Source of the DNA: Parvibium lacunae
GTDB lineage: Bacteria; Pseudomonadota; Gammaproteobacteria; Burkholderiales; Burkholderiaceae_D
Assembly: GCF_003335215.1 (NCBI RefSeq)
Contig: NZ_QPGB01000002.1
Coordinates: 558,001 to 622,000 of the forward strand
DNA: 64,000 bases
Direction: 5' to 3'
The notes under the pieces are model-generated. The model made no database searches. It saw only the letters and a program-made list of their open reading frames with translations, and was not told the DNA's origin. Both the position numbers and the translations under genes were made by a program. The stretch's first letter is position 1. Each line of letters opens with the position of its first letter. Shown here piece by piece: positions 55,281 through 64,000 of the stretch.

Positions 55281-55739
55281 TCAACGCACATAAACCACGG
55301 TGGGTAAATTGGATTCTGCTTGAGCAGGCCCTTCCGAAAACTCAGGAAAGGTCGGGTCATGCTGAATTTTGATGCGATATTCCACTTTCTCTATCGCGGT
55401 TTTATAGACGTGGTCGCTGAGCTTGATATAGAGGGTTCCACTTTCTTTAATTTGCCAGCGCCCGACCTGCTTAACCACTTCATCAGCATAACGGCGCTCA
55501 CGGCTAAACACCCTTAACTCGCCGTTGGGGTCAAACTCGAGCGTATGGTTAATGATAGGGCTTTTATCTAGTGGCTGCCCTGAAACTTCGTAGGCATTCC
55601 AGCGCCCTAAAACAAAGTGGGCACTCGCATTTTTGTCGTGGCAAGCACTCAATAAGGCCGCCAAGAATACCACTGTGAGTATGCCTGCACCCCGTTTTAA
55701 GACCGATCCAAATACGTTTCTACCAATTTGATCCAACAT
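55281..55739 (-). CDS. Hypothetical lipoprotein
   Basis: A 152-residue protein. An unusual 14-residue lead precedes a signal peptide KRGAGILTVVFLAALLSAC with a lipobox (LLSAC; Cys33). The mature part (FVLGRWNAYEV, LEFDPNGELRVFSRERRYAD, VGRWQIKESGTLYIKLSD) suggests a small lipocalin- or META-like beta fold. The start overlaps the last 43 bases of the M20 gene, so it is probably translationally coupled. I do not recognise the family. Confidence 0.75.
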   Translation of the reverse strand: MLDQIGRNVFGSVLKRGAGILTVVFLAALLSACHDKNASAHFVLGRWNAYEVSGQPLDKSPIINHTLEFDPNGELRVFSRERRYADEVVKQVGRWQIKESGTLYIKLSDHVYKTAIEKVEYRIKIQHDPTFPEFSEGPAQAESNLPTVVYVR

Positions 55740-56908
55740 GCAGCCCCCAGCGGAATCAGGTCGTCGTTAAAGTCATAGCTCGGGTTGTGCAACATGCAGG
55801 GGCCAAGGCCATGGCCCGCCGCCCGATGCAAACCATCGCCATTACCAATCCAGATATAGGCCCCTGGCTTGGCCTGTAACATAAAGCTAAAATCTTCAGC
55901 GCCCATTGAGGGGTCGATTTGGGTAAGAACGTGCTGCTCGCCCACCAATCCCGCCAACACCTCTGCCACCCAGGCTGCTTGGGCTGGATGGTTAATCGTG
56001 GGGGGGTAATTGCGTTTAAAGCATAACGTCGCCTGTGCACCATATGCCTGGGCAGTATGGTCTACGATTCGGGCCATTTGCGACTCAATCAGATCAATGA
56101 CCTCATCTTGATATCCACGTGCGGTACCAGCGATGCGCGCTTGATTAGGAATGATATTGGTTGCATCACCAGCATGAATCTGGGTGACAGACAAGACGCC
56201 AGCATCGATTGGTCGCTTGTTACGGGTAATAATGCTCTGCAAACCCAATACAATCTGACACGCAACAAATAAAGGGTCTATACCCAAATTGGGCATTGCG
56301 GCATGAGCCCCTTTGCCCTCAACAATGATCTCAAATTCATTGCTCGATGCCATCATCGGCCCTGGATTAACCGCAAACTGCCCGACCGGTAACCCAGGCC
56401 AATTGTGCATAGCATAAACCGCATCGCTGGGAAAACGCTCAAATAGCCCATCTGCCAGCATTGCTGGCGCCCCCCCTTTGCCTTCTTCCGCAGGCTGGAA
56501 GATGAAGTGGACGGTGCCATCAAATTGTTTTGTTTGGCTCAAATAGTCAGCAGCGGCTAACAACATCGCAACATGGCCGTCATGTCCACAAGCATGCATG
56601 CGGCCGGTAAATACCGAGCGGTGGGGGAATTGGTTCGCTTCTTCTAATGGCAGCGCATCCATATCGGCACGCAGGGCAATGGCCTTATTGCTTTCCCCAC
56701 AACGCAGGCGGCCGACTACGCCTGTCTGACCGATACCAGTAAAGACCTCAATCCCCATTGCTTGTAATCGTCTTGCGACTAAAGCGGCCGTTTGGTGCTC
56801 GGCAAAAGCAAGTTCCGGATGAGCGTGAATCTGGCGGCGGTCCTGCCGCGCCTGGGCGGCAGCGCGCGCCAATATGTCGCGGTCAACGAGAGTTTGATCA
56901 ATCATCAT
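55697..56908 (-). CDS. M20 family amidohydrolase (hippurate/N-acyl-amino acid hydrolase)
   Basis: A 403-residue M20D-type metallopeptidase. The metal-site regions are RMHACGHDGHVAMLLAAADY, then QPAEEGKGGAPAML, AMHNWPGLPVGQFAV and, near the C terminus, MLHNPSYDFNDDLIPLG. A dimerisation domain sits in the middle (VEGKGAHAAMPNLGIDPLF). The exact substrate (hippurate, indoleacetyl amino acid or other N-acyl amino acid) is not readable. The start at 56908 (MMIDQTLVDRD) is preferred to a TTG nine codons upstream. Confidence 0.9.
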   Translation of the reverse strand: MMIDQTLVDRDILARAAAQARQDRRQIHAHPELAFAEHQTAALVARRLQAMGIEVFTGIGQTGVVGRLRCGESNKAIALRADMDALPLEEANQFPHRSVFTGRMHACGHDGHVAMLLAAADYLSQTKQFDGTVHFIFQPAEEGKGGAPAMLADGLFERFPSDAVYAMHNWPGLPVGQFAVNPGPMMASSNEFEIIVEGKGAHAAMPNLGIDPLFVACQIVLGLQSIITRNKRPIDAGVLSVTQIHAGDATNIIPNQARIAGTARGYQDEVIDLIESQMARIVDHTAQAYGAQATLCFKRNYPPTINHPAQAAWVAEVLAGLVGEQHVLTQIDPSMGAEDFSFMLQAKPGAYIWIGNGDGLHRAAGHGLGPCMLHNPSYDFNDDLIPLGAACWIKLVETYLDRS

Positions 56909-57002
56909 TCGCCCATTGTGGCGAGGATTGAACAAAATAACAAGGGGCGTCTGAGGCTAAGTCCCATCGATAACAGTCACGCCCCCAACCCTTGTGCTCA
57001 AT

Positions 57003-58340
57003 TCAAAAGCGGTAATTCAGCTGTGCCCCTAAGATGTGTACGTGCTGTTGAAACGTACCGTTCAAAGTCCCTGAACGTGTGCCAGTCGGGTCATTGTCTT
57101 CGCGACGATTATTGAGATCTGCCTTTTGCACCATCACATAGGTATAACCCAGATTAAGATTGAATTGCGAGGTCAGTTTATATTCAACCCCACTGGATAA
57201 CCAAATACGATTATTGTCAGGCAAACGCGCTGTACGGTACTGTGCTGGAATCGGGCTTTCATCATAGGCAAGCCCTGCTCGCAGTTTCCATTGCGATGCG
57301 AGCTGATAGTTCGCTCCAACTGAATAACGGAAAGTATCTTTCCAGTTATAAGCCGTTGTAGACAGGATACCACCCTGTGCGCGTTCGAACTCAAGCTTGG
57401 GCACGGTGCTCCACTGCGTCCACATCAAATCTGCCATGAAGTCCCAGCGTGGCCCCAGCTTCTTTAACCCCGATAAATGGGCCATCGCCGGGACCGTAAT
57501 ATTTGCCGTCACGCCCCCATCAGCTAGGTTGCTGGCCAGGCTGGCATTAATTGCTGGGATCGATGAATTCGGCCGTTCAAACTTGACATCGCCGGTTAAA
57601 TGGAAATGAATCGCCGAACGATAATGTAAACCCACGGCGCTCTTATCATCAATCGCCCAATGCGCCCCTAAGTTATATCCCCAAGAGGCATCACTCCCTT
57701 CAATTTTGGTGAGGCTTTCACGAAAGCTGAGACTGGCTGCTGCCCCCCCCACCAGGGCGGCATAGTTTTGCATCTGCGTTAGTTCTGCGTCTAATTTTTG
57801 CCAATTAATCCCCGCTGCGACGCTAAATTGCGGGGTCAGTCGATAGGCAGCGGTCCCACTCACATTCAAGGTACGAATGTCTGACCCAACCCCTTGATAA
57901 CGACCCAGCCAATCTTTGTTGTATTCCGTCTTCAGGCCAAACGGCGTGTTCAGCGCCAGCCCAATATGGGTTTTCGGGTTGAGTTGATGCACCAAAAATA
58001 AATTGGGCACCAGTGAGATCTGCGACATCTTGGCCCCCGCGCCTAAACCAACATTACCGCCGCTTGCGGTAGAGCCTTTATCTTGCCACTCCCGATTGTT
58101 ATTGATGGCGTAACCAGCAACGGCAAAATGCGTCCCTGATAATCGTGACATTGCCGCCGGGTTGTACCAGACAACGGCGGCATCTTCAGCCACCGCAGCT
58201 CCACCCGCATAAGCATTGCCTAACCCACTACCACTCTGGGTTTGCGAGGCAAACCCGGCAGCCCAACAATGAGTAGCTGCAATTAGAATAGAGAAGCCCA
58301 AGGCAAAAACGACAGGCTGGTCGCGCAACAATCGATTCAT
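57003..58340 (-). CDS. fadL: FadL/OmpP1/TodX family outer membrane transporter
   Basis: A 445-residue outer membrane barrel. The signal peptide ends near ATHCWA/AGFASQ. The hatch region has GLGNAYAGGAAVAEDAAVVW and the conserved NPAAMSRL. The C terminus ends QLNYRF with terminal Phe, the BAM signal. The family carries long-chain fatty acids or hydrophobic compounds across the outer membrane. The gene lies between the M20 hydrolase and the porin. Confidence 0.93.
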   Translation of the reverse strand: MNRLLRDQPVVFALGFSILIAATHCWAAGFASQTQSGSGLGNAYAGGAAVAEDAAVVWYNPAAMSRLSGTHFAVAGYAINNNREWQDKGSTASGGNVGLGAGAKMSQISLVPNLFLVHQLNPKTHIGLALNTPFGLKTEYNKDWLGRYQGVGSDIRTLNVSGTAAYRLTPQFSVAAGINWQKLDAELTQMQNYAALVGGAAASLSFRESLTKIEGSDASWGYNLGAHWAIDDKSAVGLHYRSAIHFHLTGDVKFERPNSSIPAINASLASNLADGGVTANITVPAMAHLSGLKKLGPRWDFMADLMWTQWSTVPKLEFERAQGGILSTTAYNWKDTFRYSVGANYQLASQWKLRAGLAYDESPIPAQYRTARLPDNNRIWLSSGVEYKLTSQFNLNLGYTYVMVQKADLNNRREDNDPTGTRSGTLNGTFQQHVHILGAQLNYRF

Positions 58341-58498
58341 GCTTTTTCTCCTAAAGAAAATGCTTTATGGCATCGTAGCCTTTTGCCACACCAGCGCAAG
58401 CATTTGCCTTAGAGCACCTGCTCAATCAGAAGACTTTCTAGTTTTCCGTTGCCATCTACCGACACATCTTCATAACGAAATACGAAACAACCAAAGAC

Positions 58499-58522
58499 AA
58501 AAAGGAGCCGTAGCTCCTTTTT
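58499..58522. terminator. Bidirectional Rho-independent terminator after porin
   Basis: AAAAAGGAGC (58499-58508) and GCTCCTTTTT (58513-58522) pair perfectly with a 4-base loop, giving a T run on both strands. It ends the abundant porin message. A second hairpin, GCGTGC-TAA-GCACGC (58540-58554), lies between the porin stop and this terminator. The rest of the 58341-58560 gap contains no credible gene. Confidence 0.9.
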
Positions 58523-58560
58523 GTTATTTCTAAACCTTCGCGTGCTAAGCACGCTGAGAA

Positions 58561-59805
58561 TTAGAAGTTGTGACGCATACCGATACCGAAGGTATTGATA
58601 CGGGTGCTATCCATAGCAGTGACTTGACCAGTAGTCAACGTTACTTTGTCGTTGGCAGCCGTGTTGTTATCAAGAGACTGGTAGAAAGCATACACACGTG
58701 AACGAGCGCTCAGGTTGTAGTGGTAACCCAATTGCCATACACGGCGCTGGCCTAAGCCAGTGTTATATGCAACGGCTGGACCGCCAGCGTCGTTGTCAAT
58801 GGTAGTACCGTTTTGCACTTGTTGCTGACCATAGTTAGCAACGAGAGCATGTTTGCCGAGAGGCACTGCAACTGACACGCCAAACTCAGTTTGTTTTTTG
58901 CGTGAGTTGTTGATGGTAGGCGCGCTGGCAGAACCGTTACCGAAGGCGTTGTCGTAAGAGTTACGGGCCAAGATTGCACCAACTTTAACCACTTTCGCGT
59001 CGTAACCGAATACACCCTGAATACGGTTTTTGAACTGGTTACGGTTAGCGGCAATGCCGTAGATGTCATTGTTACCGTTAGAGCCAGCAGCTGGAACGGT
59101 ACCGTTGTTAGCATTGCCGTCGTTGTAGCTGCGGAATTCCAAGCCTAAACCAGCGACCAATGGGCCTTTGGCGTAAGTACCAGCGATCTGCAGAGCACGA
59201 ATATCGCTTTCCAAGCTATTATTTGCTGAAACTGGTGGTGTAGCAAAGTTTGGATTCAGCGTTGTCGTGGTGTTTTCTGGGCCTAACAATGCGTAACGAG
59301 CAGTGATATCAAAACCACCCCAAACTGGGCTGGCGTAACCAATCGCGTTAGAAGCGCGGCTGGTTGTTGCGAAAGTTGTCATGAACGTTGTACCAGTATC
59401 GTGGTTAACGTCATTCCATGCGCGACCCCACTGGGAATACAGAGGCGAACCAGCACGATTAGGAACTGATGGATCCAAACGGCCGATTACAACGGTACCA
59501 ACACCGCTTTGCAAACCGACATAAGAACTACGCAGTTGACCGCCTAAGCCGTTAACACCGCTGTCTGAATCAAATTGTGTTTCGATACCGAACAGAGCGC
59601 GGGTACCGCCACCGAGGTCTTCCACACCACGCACGCCCAAGCGTGAGTTATTGTTACGATAAGCCAAGCCATTGCGGTGAGAGCCGTCTTGAGCATCACG
59701 CTCAATAGAAGTGTTAACGCGACCATACAGGGTCACGTTGCTTTGTGCCATTGCTGCGCCAGCAAATGCTGCGCCCAATGCTAAAACGAGTGCCGTCTTT
59801 TTCAT
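58561..59805 (-). CDS. Gram-negative trimeric porin
   Basis: A 414-residue general porin of the OmpC/Omp32 betaproteobacterial type. The signal peptide is MKKTALVLALGAAFAGAAMA, followed by QSNVTLYGRVNTSIERD, the standard first strand. It has DLGGGTRALFGIETQFDSDS in the early barrel and ends GIGMRHNF with terminal Phe. A GGAGAT ribosome binding site precedes the ATG. Codon use looks tuned for high expression. Confidence 0.96.
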   Translation of the reverse strand: MKKTALVLALGAAFAGAAMAQSNVTLYGRVNTSIERDAQDGSHRNGLAYRNNNSRLGVRGVEDLGGGTRALFGIETQFDSDSGVNGLGGQLRSSYVGLQSGVGTVVIGRLDPSVPNRAGSPLYSQWGRAWNDVNHDTGTTFMTTFATTSRASNAIGYASPVWGGFDITARYALLGPENTTTTLNPNFATPPVSANNSLESDIRALQIAGTYAKGPLVAGLGLEFRSYNDGNANNGTVPAAGSNGNNDIYGIAANRNQFKNRIQGVFGYDAKVVKVGAILARNSYDNAFGNGSASAPTINNSRKKQTEFGVSVAVPLGKHALVANYGQQQVQNGTTIDNDAGGPAVAYNTGLGQRRVWQLGYHYNLSARSRVYAFYQSLDNNTAANDKVTLTTGQVTAMDSTRINTFGIGMRHNF

Positions 59806-60169
59806 CGACTATATCTCCAAAAGAAAGTTAACTTGCCGTTGGGCAATGTATTTTGTGTCGAGCAAAACACACTGCATCAACTCCCCCGGGTATTCCCGTC
59901 TGAGTTAGGCTGTAGTGTGACCAAATTCAGCCCGAGGGGCAAAGCCTATCGTTGCCTTTTGTTAAATAACAACGATTTTCTCCTGTTTTTTAAGCAAAAC
60001 TGTTTAATTAGCGCAACATAATTTGGGCGAGAATACTGGCCAGCCGCACAAGCGCGAAAACAAAACTGATATAAATCAATGGGTTACAATATGTTACAAG
60101 ATCAATGCGCTATGATTGCGTGTAATGCTGCCGCTATAAACAGATTCTGCCATTTCATTCAGCCCATTT
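59806..60169. other. Divergent regulatory region between porin and coq7
   Basis: These 364 AT-rich bases contain no convincing gene. They carry the long porin leader (minus strand), a TTGTT-AAAT-AACAA inverted repeat at 59959-59972, an FNR-like box at 60066-60079, and a 10-bp-spaced direct repeat GTTACAA at 60083-60089 and 60093-60099. TACAAT at 60085-60090 is a possible -10 for coq7. Confidence 0.6.
60066..60079 (+). promoter_or_regulatory. FNR/ANR-like binding site upstream of coq7
   Basis: CTGAT-ATAA-ATCAA matches the FNR consensus TTGAT-N4-ATCAA at nine of ten positions. It lies 91 bases before the coq7 ATG and just upstream of a TACAAT -10-like element. If that promoter is used, the site overlaps its spacer, a place where FNR-type proteins usually repress. 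Confidence 0.5.
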
Positions 60170-60823
60170 ATGCAACTGACTCGACACTCAACGCCCCTCG
60201 ATCAAAGCCTAAGCCTCTTTGATAATTTTCTGCAAACTGCCCTACGCCCTACCGGGTCAGCTGCAGCCGCATTTTCCATCCCCAATGCTCATTCGGCTCA
60301 GACCTCTGCGGTCGAGAAAGTGACCCGCGAAACTGTGGCGCTGATGCGTGTGAACCACGTAGGCGAAGTCTGCGCCCAAGCTTTGTATCAGGGCCATGCT
60401 CTTGGTAGCAAGAATACTGCGTTGCAGCAATTCTTTCTGCAAGCCGCTGAAGAAGAAAAAGTCCATCTTGAATGGACAGAAAACCGGATTGGCGAACTTG
60501 GCGGGCGGACCAGTTTGCTCACCCCACTCTGGTATCTCGGTGCTTTTGGGATCGGCTTACTATCGACACGCTTTGGCGAAGCCCATAGCTTGGGCTTTAT
60601 GGCAGAAACAGAGCGGCAAGTCGAAGCCCACTTGCAAGATCACTTGCGTCGGATTCCTGAGGCTGATCTCGAATCTCGTCGAGTCGTTAGCCAAATGCGC
60701 GCCGATGAAGCTGCCCATGCCGAACAAGCCCTGGCCCACGGAGCGACTGCAATGCCGCCGCTCATTAAGAGGCTGATGCGGAGCAGCGCGAAGGTAATGA
60801 CGACCATCGCCCACTACGTATAG
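60170..60823 (+). CDS. coq7: Demethoxyubiquinone hydroxylase (Coq7)
   Basis: A 217-residue di-iron, oxygen-dependent monooxygenase of ubiquinone synthesis, used instead of UbiF in many betaproteobacteria. Ferritin-like iron ligands are in NHVGEVCAQALYQGHAL, EEEKVHLEWTENRIGEL, ETERQVEAHLQDHL and ADEAAHAEQALAHGA. The N-terminal 45 residues precede the four-helix core. Confidence 0.95.
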   Translation: MQLTRHSTPLDQSLSLFDNFLQTALRPTGSAAAAFSIPNAHSAQTSAVEKVTRETVALMRVNHVGEVCAQALYQGHALGSKNTALQQFFLQAAEEEKVHLEWTENRIGELGGRTSLLTPLWYLGAFGIGLLSTRFGEAHSLGFMAETERQVEAHLQDHLRRIPEADLESRRVVSQMRADEAAHAEQALAHGATAMPPLIKRLMRSSAKVMTTIAHYV

Positions 60824-60954
60824 CCATAATCGCAGCAGCCTTCGCGACTCGGTAAAACTACATATCTGGGCGATAAATCAGCGATAATCTAGCCCCGCCA
60901 GACTTTTGGTTATTGTTACCGCATTTTCACTGCGGCTCTCGCTCGCCACCCCGC

Positions 60955-62283
60955 ATGCAACTGATTACCTTTGGGCTTAACCACGCAACCGCTCCGCTCG
61001 CCCTACGCGAGCAGTTGGCGTTCGGTGATGCTCAAGTGCCCGACACCTTGCAACAACTACGAGATAGTCTGGGCGAGCAAGTGACCGAAGTGGCCTTGCT
61101 TTCCACCTGCAATCGCACCGAGTTTTATTGCGTGACGGACAAGCCGCACCAGCTCGCCGAAACCTTGCCGCAGTGGCTAGCCCAGCAGCGACAGTTAGTC
61201 ACTAACGATCTGTCCGGGCATGTGTATCAGCACACCCAAGGCAGCGCCGCACAGCATGCATTCCGTGTCGCTAGTGGATTGGATTCGATGGTGCTGGGCG
61301 AACCCCAAATTTTGGGGCAGATGAAACAAGCAGAGCGCCTTGCCCGCGAGGCGGGGTGTTTAGGTACGCTGCTCAATCAACTCTTTCAGCGGAGTTTTGC
61401 CACCGCGAAAGAAGTCCGCAGCCAAACCGAGATTGGCGCACATTCGGTATCTATGGCGGCGGCGGGGGTGCGACTGGCGGAGCGCATTTTTGAACGTTTA
61501 GCCGATTGCGCCATCCTGTTTGTCGGTGCCGGCGAAATGATCGAACTTTGCGCTACCCACTTCGCAGCACAGCAGCCCAAACGGATGGTGATTGCCAACC
61601 GCACGCGCGAACGCGCACAAACCCTCGCAGGTAAAGTAGGGGCCAGTGTGATGTCCCTGAATGAACTACCTGAGCACTTTGCCCAATTCGATATTGTGGT
61701 GTCTTGCACGGCCAGCAGCTTGCCCATTATTGGCCTGGGGATGGTGGAGCGTGCCCTCAAAACCCGCAAGCACAAGCCCATGTTCATGATGGACTTGGCG
61801 GTGCCGCGTGATATTGAAAGCGATGTTGCGCAACTGGATGATGTTTTTCTTTACACGGTGGATGATCTGGCCAGCGTCGTGCAAGAGGGCATGGAGCAAC
61901 GGCAAGCCGCTGTGGGTGACGCCGAGCGGATTATTCAGCAACGGGTGCAAGACTTTATGCACTGGCTAGAAGGCCGCAGCGCGCTCCCCGTCATTCAAGA
62001 GATGCGGCAACACGCCGAACAATTGCGCCAAGCTGAATTGAGTAAAGCACAAAAAGCCTTACAAAAAGCGCTGGCGCAGGGCACCGACCCAATGCAGGCG
62101 CTGGAGCAGCTCAGTCACGGTCTGACAAATAAATTTTTGCACGCCCCGCTCCAAGCGCTGCAACAAGCCGATGAACACACCCGCCCGCATTGGCTGGCTT
62201 TGTTGGGGGAGTTGTATGGCGCATCATCCACCCGTACCGACTCGTCCTTAACTAATAAACTGACTAATAAAGAAGAAGAGTAA
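60955..62283 (+). CDS. hemA: Glutamyl-tRNA reductase
   Basis: A 442-residue enzyme starting the C5 tetrapyrrole route. The start at 60955 ([20 protein letters not shown]) is chosen over a TTG 14 codons upstream. The catalytic cysteine is Cys52 in [12 protein letters not shown]. Further motifs are [17 protein letters not shown], then the NADP-binding [14 protein letters not shown] and a C-terminal dimerisation helix. Its stop overlaps the prfA start by one base. HemL (38833) uses its product. Confidence 0.96.
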   Translation: MQLITFGLNHATAPLALREQLAFGDAQVPDTLQQLRDSLGEQVTEVALLSTCNRTEFYCVTDKPHQLAETLPQWLAQQRQLVTNDLSGHVYQHTQGSAAQHAFRVASGLDSMVLGEPQILGQMKQAERLAREAGCLGTLLNQLFQRSFATAKEVRSQTEIGAHSVSMAAAGVRLAERIFERLADCAILFVGAGEMIELCATHFAAQQPKRMVIANRTRERAQTLAGKVGASVMSLNELPEHFAQFDIVVSCTASSLPIIGLGMVERALKTRKHKPMFMMDLAVPRDIESDVAQLDDVFLYTVDDLASVVQEGMEQRQAAVGDAERIIQQRVQDFMHWLEGRSALPVIQEMRQHAEQLRQAELSKAQKALQKALAQGTDPMQALEQLSHGLTNKFLHAPLQALQQADEHTRPHWLALLGELYGASSTRTDSSLTNKLTNKEEE

Positions 62284-63368
62284 TGAAACCCAGTATGCGC
62301 ACCAAGCTCGCGCAGCTTGACACCCGCTTAAACGAACTTGACCACCTGCTCGCGCAAGGGGATGTCACGAAAGATCTCGATCAATACCGCAAACTCACGC
62401 GCGAACATGCGGAGCTAGGGCCAGTCGTCACCGCCTGGAAAGACTTTCTCGCCGCCGAACAGGACGAAACCGCTGCACAAGAACTCCAAAGCGATCCCGA
62501 CATGAAAGAGTTTGCGCAGGAAGAGATTAAAGCCGCCCGCGCGCGCATGGAGCAACTTGAGCTTGAGTTGCAAAAACGCCTGCTTCCACGCGACCCTAAT
62601 GATGAGCGCAATGTGTATTTAGAAATTCGCGCTGGGACAGGTGGGGATGAATCGGCTCTCTTCGCCGGCGACCTGCTGCGCATGTATAGCCGCTATGCCG
62701 AACGGAATCGCTGGCAAGTCGAGATTGTCTCCGCAGCCGAATCCGATCTGGGCGGCTACAAAGAAGTCATCGTCAAACTGATTGGCGTAGGTGCGTACTC
62801 TAAGCTTAAGTTTGAATCTGGCGGCCACCGTGTACAGCGCGTCCCAGCCACCGAAACACAAGGTCGCATCCACACCTCAGCGTGTACTGTGGCGGTGATG
62901 CCCGAAGCTGACGAAGTGAGCGATGTGGTGATTCGCCCCGATGAAATTCGCATTGACGTGTTCCGTGCCTCAGGGGCCGGCGGACAGCACGTTAACAAAA
63001 CTGAATCCGCCGTGCGCATTACCCACTTCCCCACCGGCATCGTCGCCGAATGCCAAGATGGCCGATCACAACATCAAAACAAGGAAAGCGCCATGCGCGT
63101 GCTAGCGGCACGGATTAAAGACAAGCAAGTCCGAGAACAACAAGCTAAAGAGGCGGCGACCCGTAAATCTCTGATTGGTAGCGGCGACCGTTCTGAGCGG
63201 ATTCGCACCTACAATTTCCCACAAGGGCGCATGACCGATCACCGCATCAACCTCACGCTATACAAACTCGAATACCTCATGGACGGCGACTTAGAAGAAC
63301 TGACCCAAGCACTAATGAGCGAACACCAGGCCGAACAATTGGCGGCACTGGGTGAGGATAATGCGTGA
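62283..63368 (+). CDS. prfA: Peptide chain release factor 1
   Basis: A 361-residue class I release factor for UAA and UAG. The GGQ motif is at 233-235 ([16 protein letters not shown]). The stop-codon recognition region around 185-195 includes [14 protein letters not shown], with the RF1-type recognition motif. Methylation of Gln235 would be done by PrmC, encoded next. Confidence 0.98.
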   Translation: MKPSMRTKLAQLDTRLNELDHLLAQGDVTKDLDQYRKLTREHAELGPVVTAWKDFLAAEQDETAAQELQSDPDMKEFAQEEIKAARARMEQLELELQKRLLPRDPNDERNVYLEIRAGTGGDESALFAGDLLRMYSRYAERNRWQVEIVSAAESDLGGYKEVIVKLIGVGAYSKLKFESGGHRVQRVPATETQGRIHTSACTVAVMPEADEVSDVVIRPDEIRIDVFRASGAGGQHVNKTESAVRITHFPTGIVAECQDGRSQHQNKESAMRVLAARIKDKQVREQQAKEAATRKSLIGSGDRSERIRTYNFPQGRMTDHRINLTLYKLEYLMDGDLEELTQALMSEHQAEQLAALGEDNA

Positions 63369-63398
63369 GTACAACGCCTAAGATGGCTCAGCAATAAA

Positions 63399-64000
63399 TT
63401 GACTCTGACCCCATTTTTAACTATCCGCAGCGCTTTAATGCAGGCGCGCCAGCAAGGCCTGCCGGCGCTAGAGGCACGGATGCTGATGGAATGCGTACTC
63501 AAGCAAACGCCCGCCTGGTTAGTGGCGCACGATAACGAAGCCCTGAGCGAAGCGGAAGCCACCGCCTATCAAACGCTCTGCCAGCGGCGCTTGGGCGGTG
63601 AACCCCTCGCCTATATTCTCGGCTGGCGTGAATTTTATGGTCGGCAATTTAAAGTAAACCCCGCCGTGTTGATTCCACGCCCGGAAACCGAGCTATTAGT
63701 TGATTTGGCGCTGGAAAAACTCACCGCCAAGTTTAGAAGTGCTCAACCCTTTCATGTGCTCGACTTAGGCACCGGCAGCGGGGCGATTGCGATTACCCTA
63801 GCCCTTGAAGCAGCCGCACGGAATCTACCAGTGGTTGTTTCCGCCAGCGATATCTCGGCATCCGCACTGGCGGTGGCCCGACAAAACGCGATGACGCTCG
63901 GGGCAAACATCAATTTTATTGAGAGTCATTGGTGGCAAGCCATTCCCAAGCAAAGCTTCGACCTGATTCTGAGTAACCCGCCCTACATTGAGGCGAACGA
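63399..64000 (+). CDS. prmC: Release factor glutamine methyltransferase, N-terminal part (truncated by window edge)
   Basis: The frame runs off the window after 200 codons. It has the PrmC N-terminal helical domain (TIRSALMQARQQGLPALEAR), then GGEPLAYILGWREFYGRQFK, IPRPETELLV, the SAM motif VLDLGTGSGAIAI and the catalytic NPPY near the edge. Start choice: TTG at 63399 keeps the whole first helix; the first ATG (63438) would remove 13 residues. It is in frame with prfA, 30 bases after its stop. Confidence 0.92.
   Translation, partial: MTLTPFLTIRSALMQARQQGLPALEARMLMECVLKQTPAWLVAHDNEALSEAEATAYQTLCQRRLGGEPLAYILGWREFYGRQFKVNPAVLIPRPETELLVDLALEKLTAKFRSAQPFHVLDLGTGSGAIAITLALEAAARNLPVVVSASDISASALAVARQNAMTLGANINFIESHWWQAIPKQSFDLILSNPPYIEAN

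Noticed and set aside
58339-58533. 64-codon plus-strand frame between fadL and porin
   Set aside because: It reads through the bidirectional terminator at 58499-58522 and has no ribosome binding site or family resemblance.
1-64000. tRNA genes, insertion sequences or prophage
   Set aside because: Intergenic gaps are short and accounted for; no cloverleaf-like sequence, transposase motif or phage gene was seen.

Overview
The window is chromosomal DNA of a Gram-negative bacterium, most probably a betaproteobacterium. The evidence is the gene order pheA-hisC-tyrA-aroA-cmk-rpsA-ihfB-lapA-lapB-ugd-hldE, a trimeric porin of the Burkholderia/Neisseria type, FadL, Coq7, a Pil-Chp twitching chemotaxis cluster, and a pyrR-pyrB-pyrC' operon. 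No tRNA, rRNA, insertion sequence or prophage was recognised. Gene density is high and most of the window is ordinary core genome.

Layout. (1) 1-11483, mostly minus strand: the aromatic amino acid 'supraoperon' (pheA, hisC, tyrA, then aroA, cmk, rpsA) followed by ihfB, lapA, lapB, ugd and the start of hldE. It is interrupted between tyrA and aroA by one oppositely oriented gene of unknown function. (2) 11541-18546: a complete type II-C CRISPR-Cas locus. It holds a minus-strand tracrRNA with promoter and terminator, then cas9-cas1-cas2 on the plus strand, then an array of 36 repeats and 35 spacers. Antirepeat, terminators and the truncated end repeat all indicate that crRNAs are made from the minus strand, towards cas2. 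(3) 18559-22710: a small basic protein, a two-pore-helix potassium channel, UspA, ApaH, a membrane-cupredoxin fusion and a PlsC-type acyltransferase. (4) 22726-26651, minus: yqgE-ruvX-pyrR-pyrB-pyrC', where pyrC' is a catalytically dead dihydroorotase homologue. (5) 26750-36512, minus: pilG-pilH-pilI-pilJ-pilL, closed by a strong terminator. (6) 36787-41998: rubredoxin, thiD-thiE, hemL, a GNAT acetyltransferase and a lone gcvT. (7) 42084-48036, minus: recA (with a LexA box) and recX, then ribBA-ribH-nusB-thiL-pgpA-cinA/pncC. (8) 48111-54113: a DUF1631 protein, a receiver-TPR protein, ribE and ribD. (9) 54229-59805, minus: HDOD protein, lipoprotein, M20 amidohydrolase, FadL and porin. (10) 60170-64000, plus: coq7, then hemA-prfA-prmC (prmC runs off the end).

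The main accessory system is the CRISPR-Cas locus. It sits at the upstream boundary of the aromatic supraoperon, where related bacteria usually carry gyrA-serC. All its parts are present and look intact: the Cas9 catalytic residues, a tracrRNA antirepeat pairing over 20 uninterrupted bases, and 35 identical full repeats. Two spacers 14 positions apart differ by one base, which suggests repeated sampling of one evolving invader. No wholly unknown system was identified. Other items worth a second look are the class II EPSP synthase, the cupredoxin fused to a membrane domain, the receiver domain with Glu in place of the phospho-Asp, a terminator hairpin directly ahead of the ihfB start codon, and an FNR-like site upstream of coq7.
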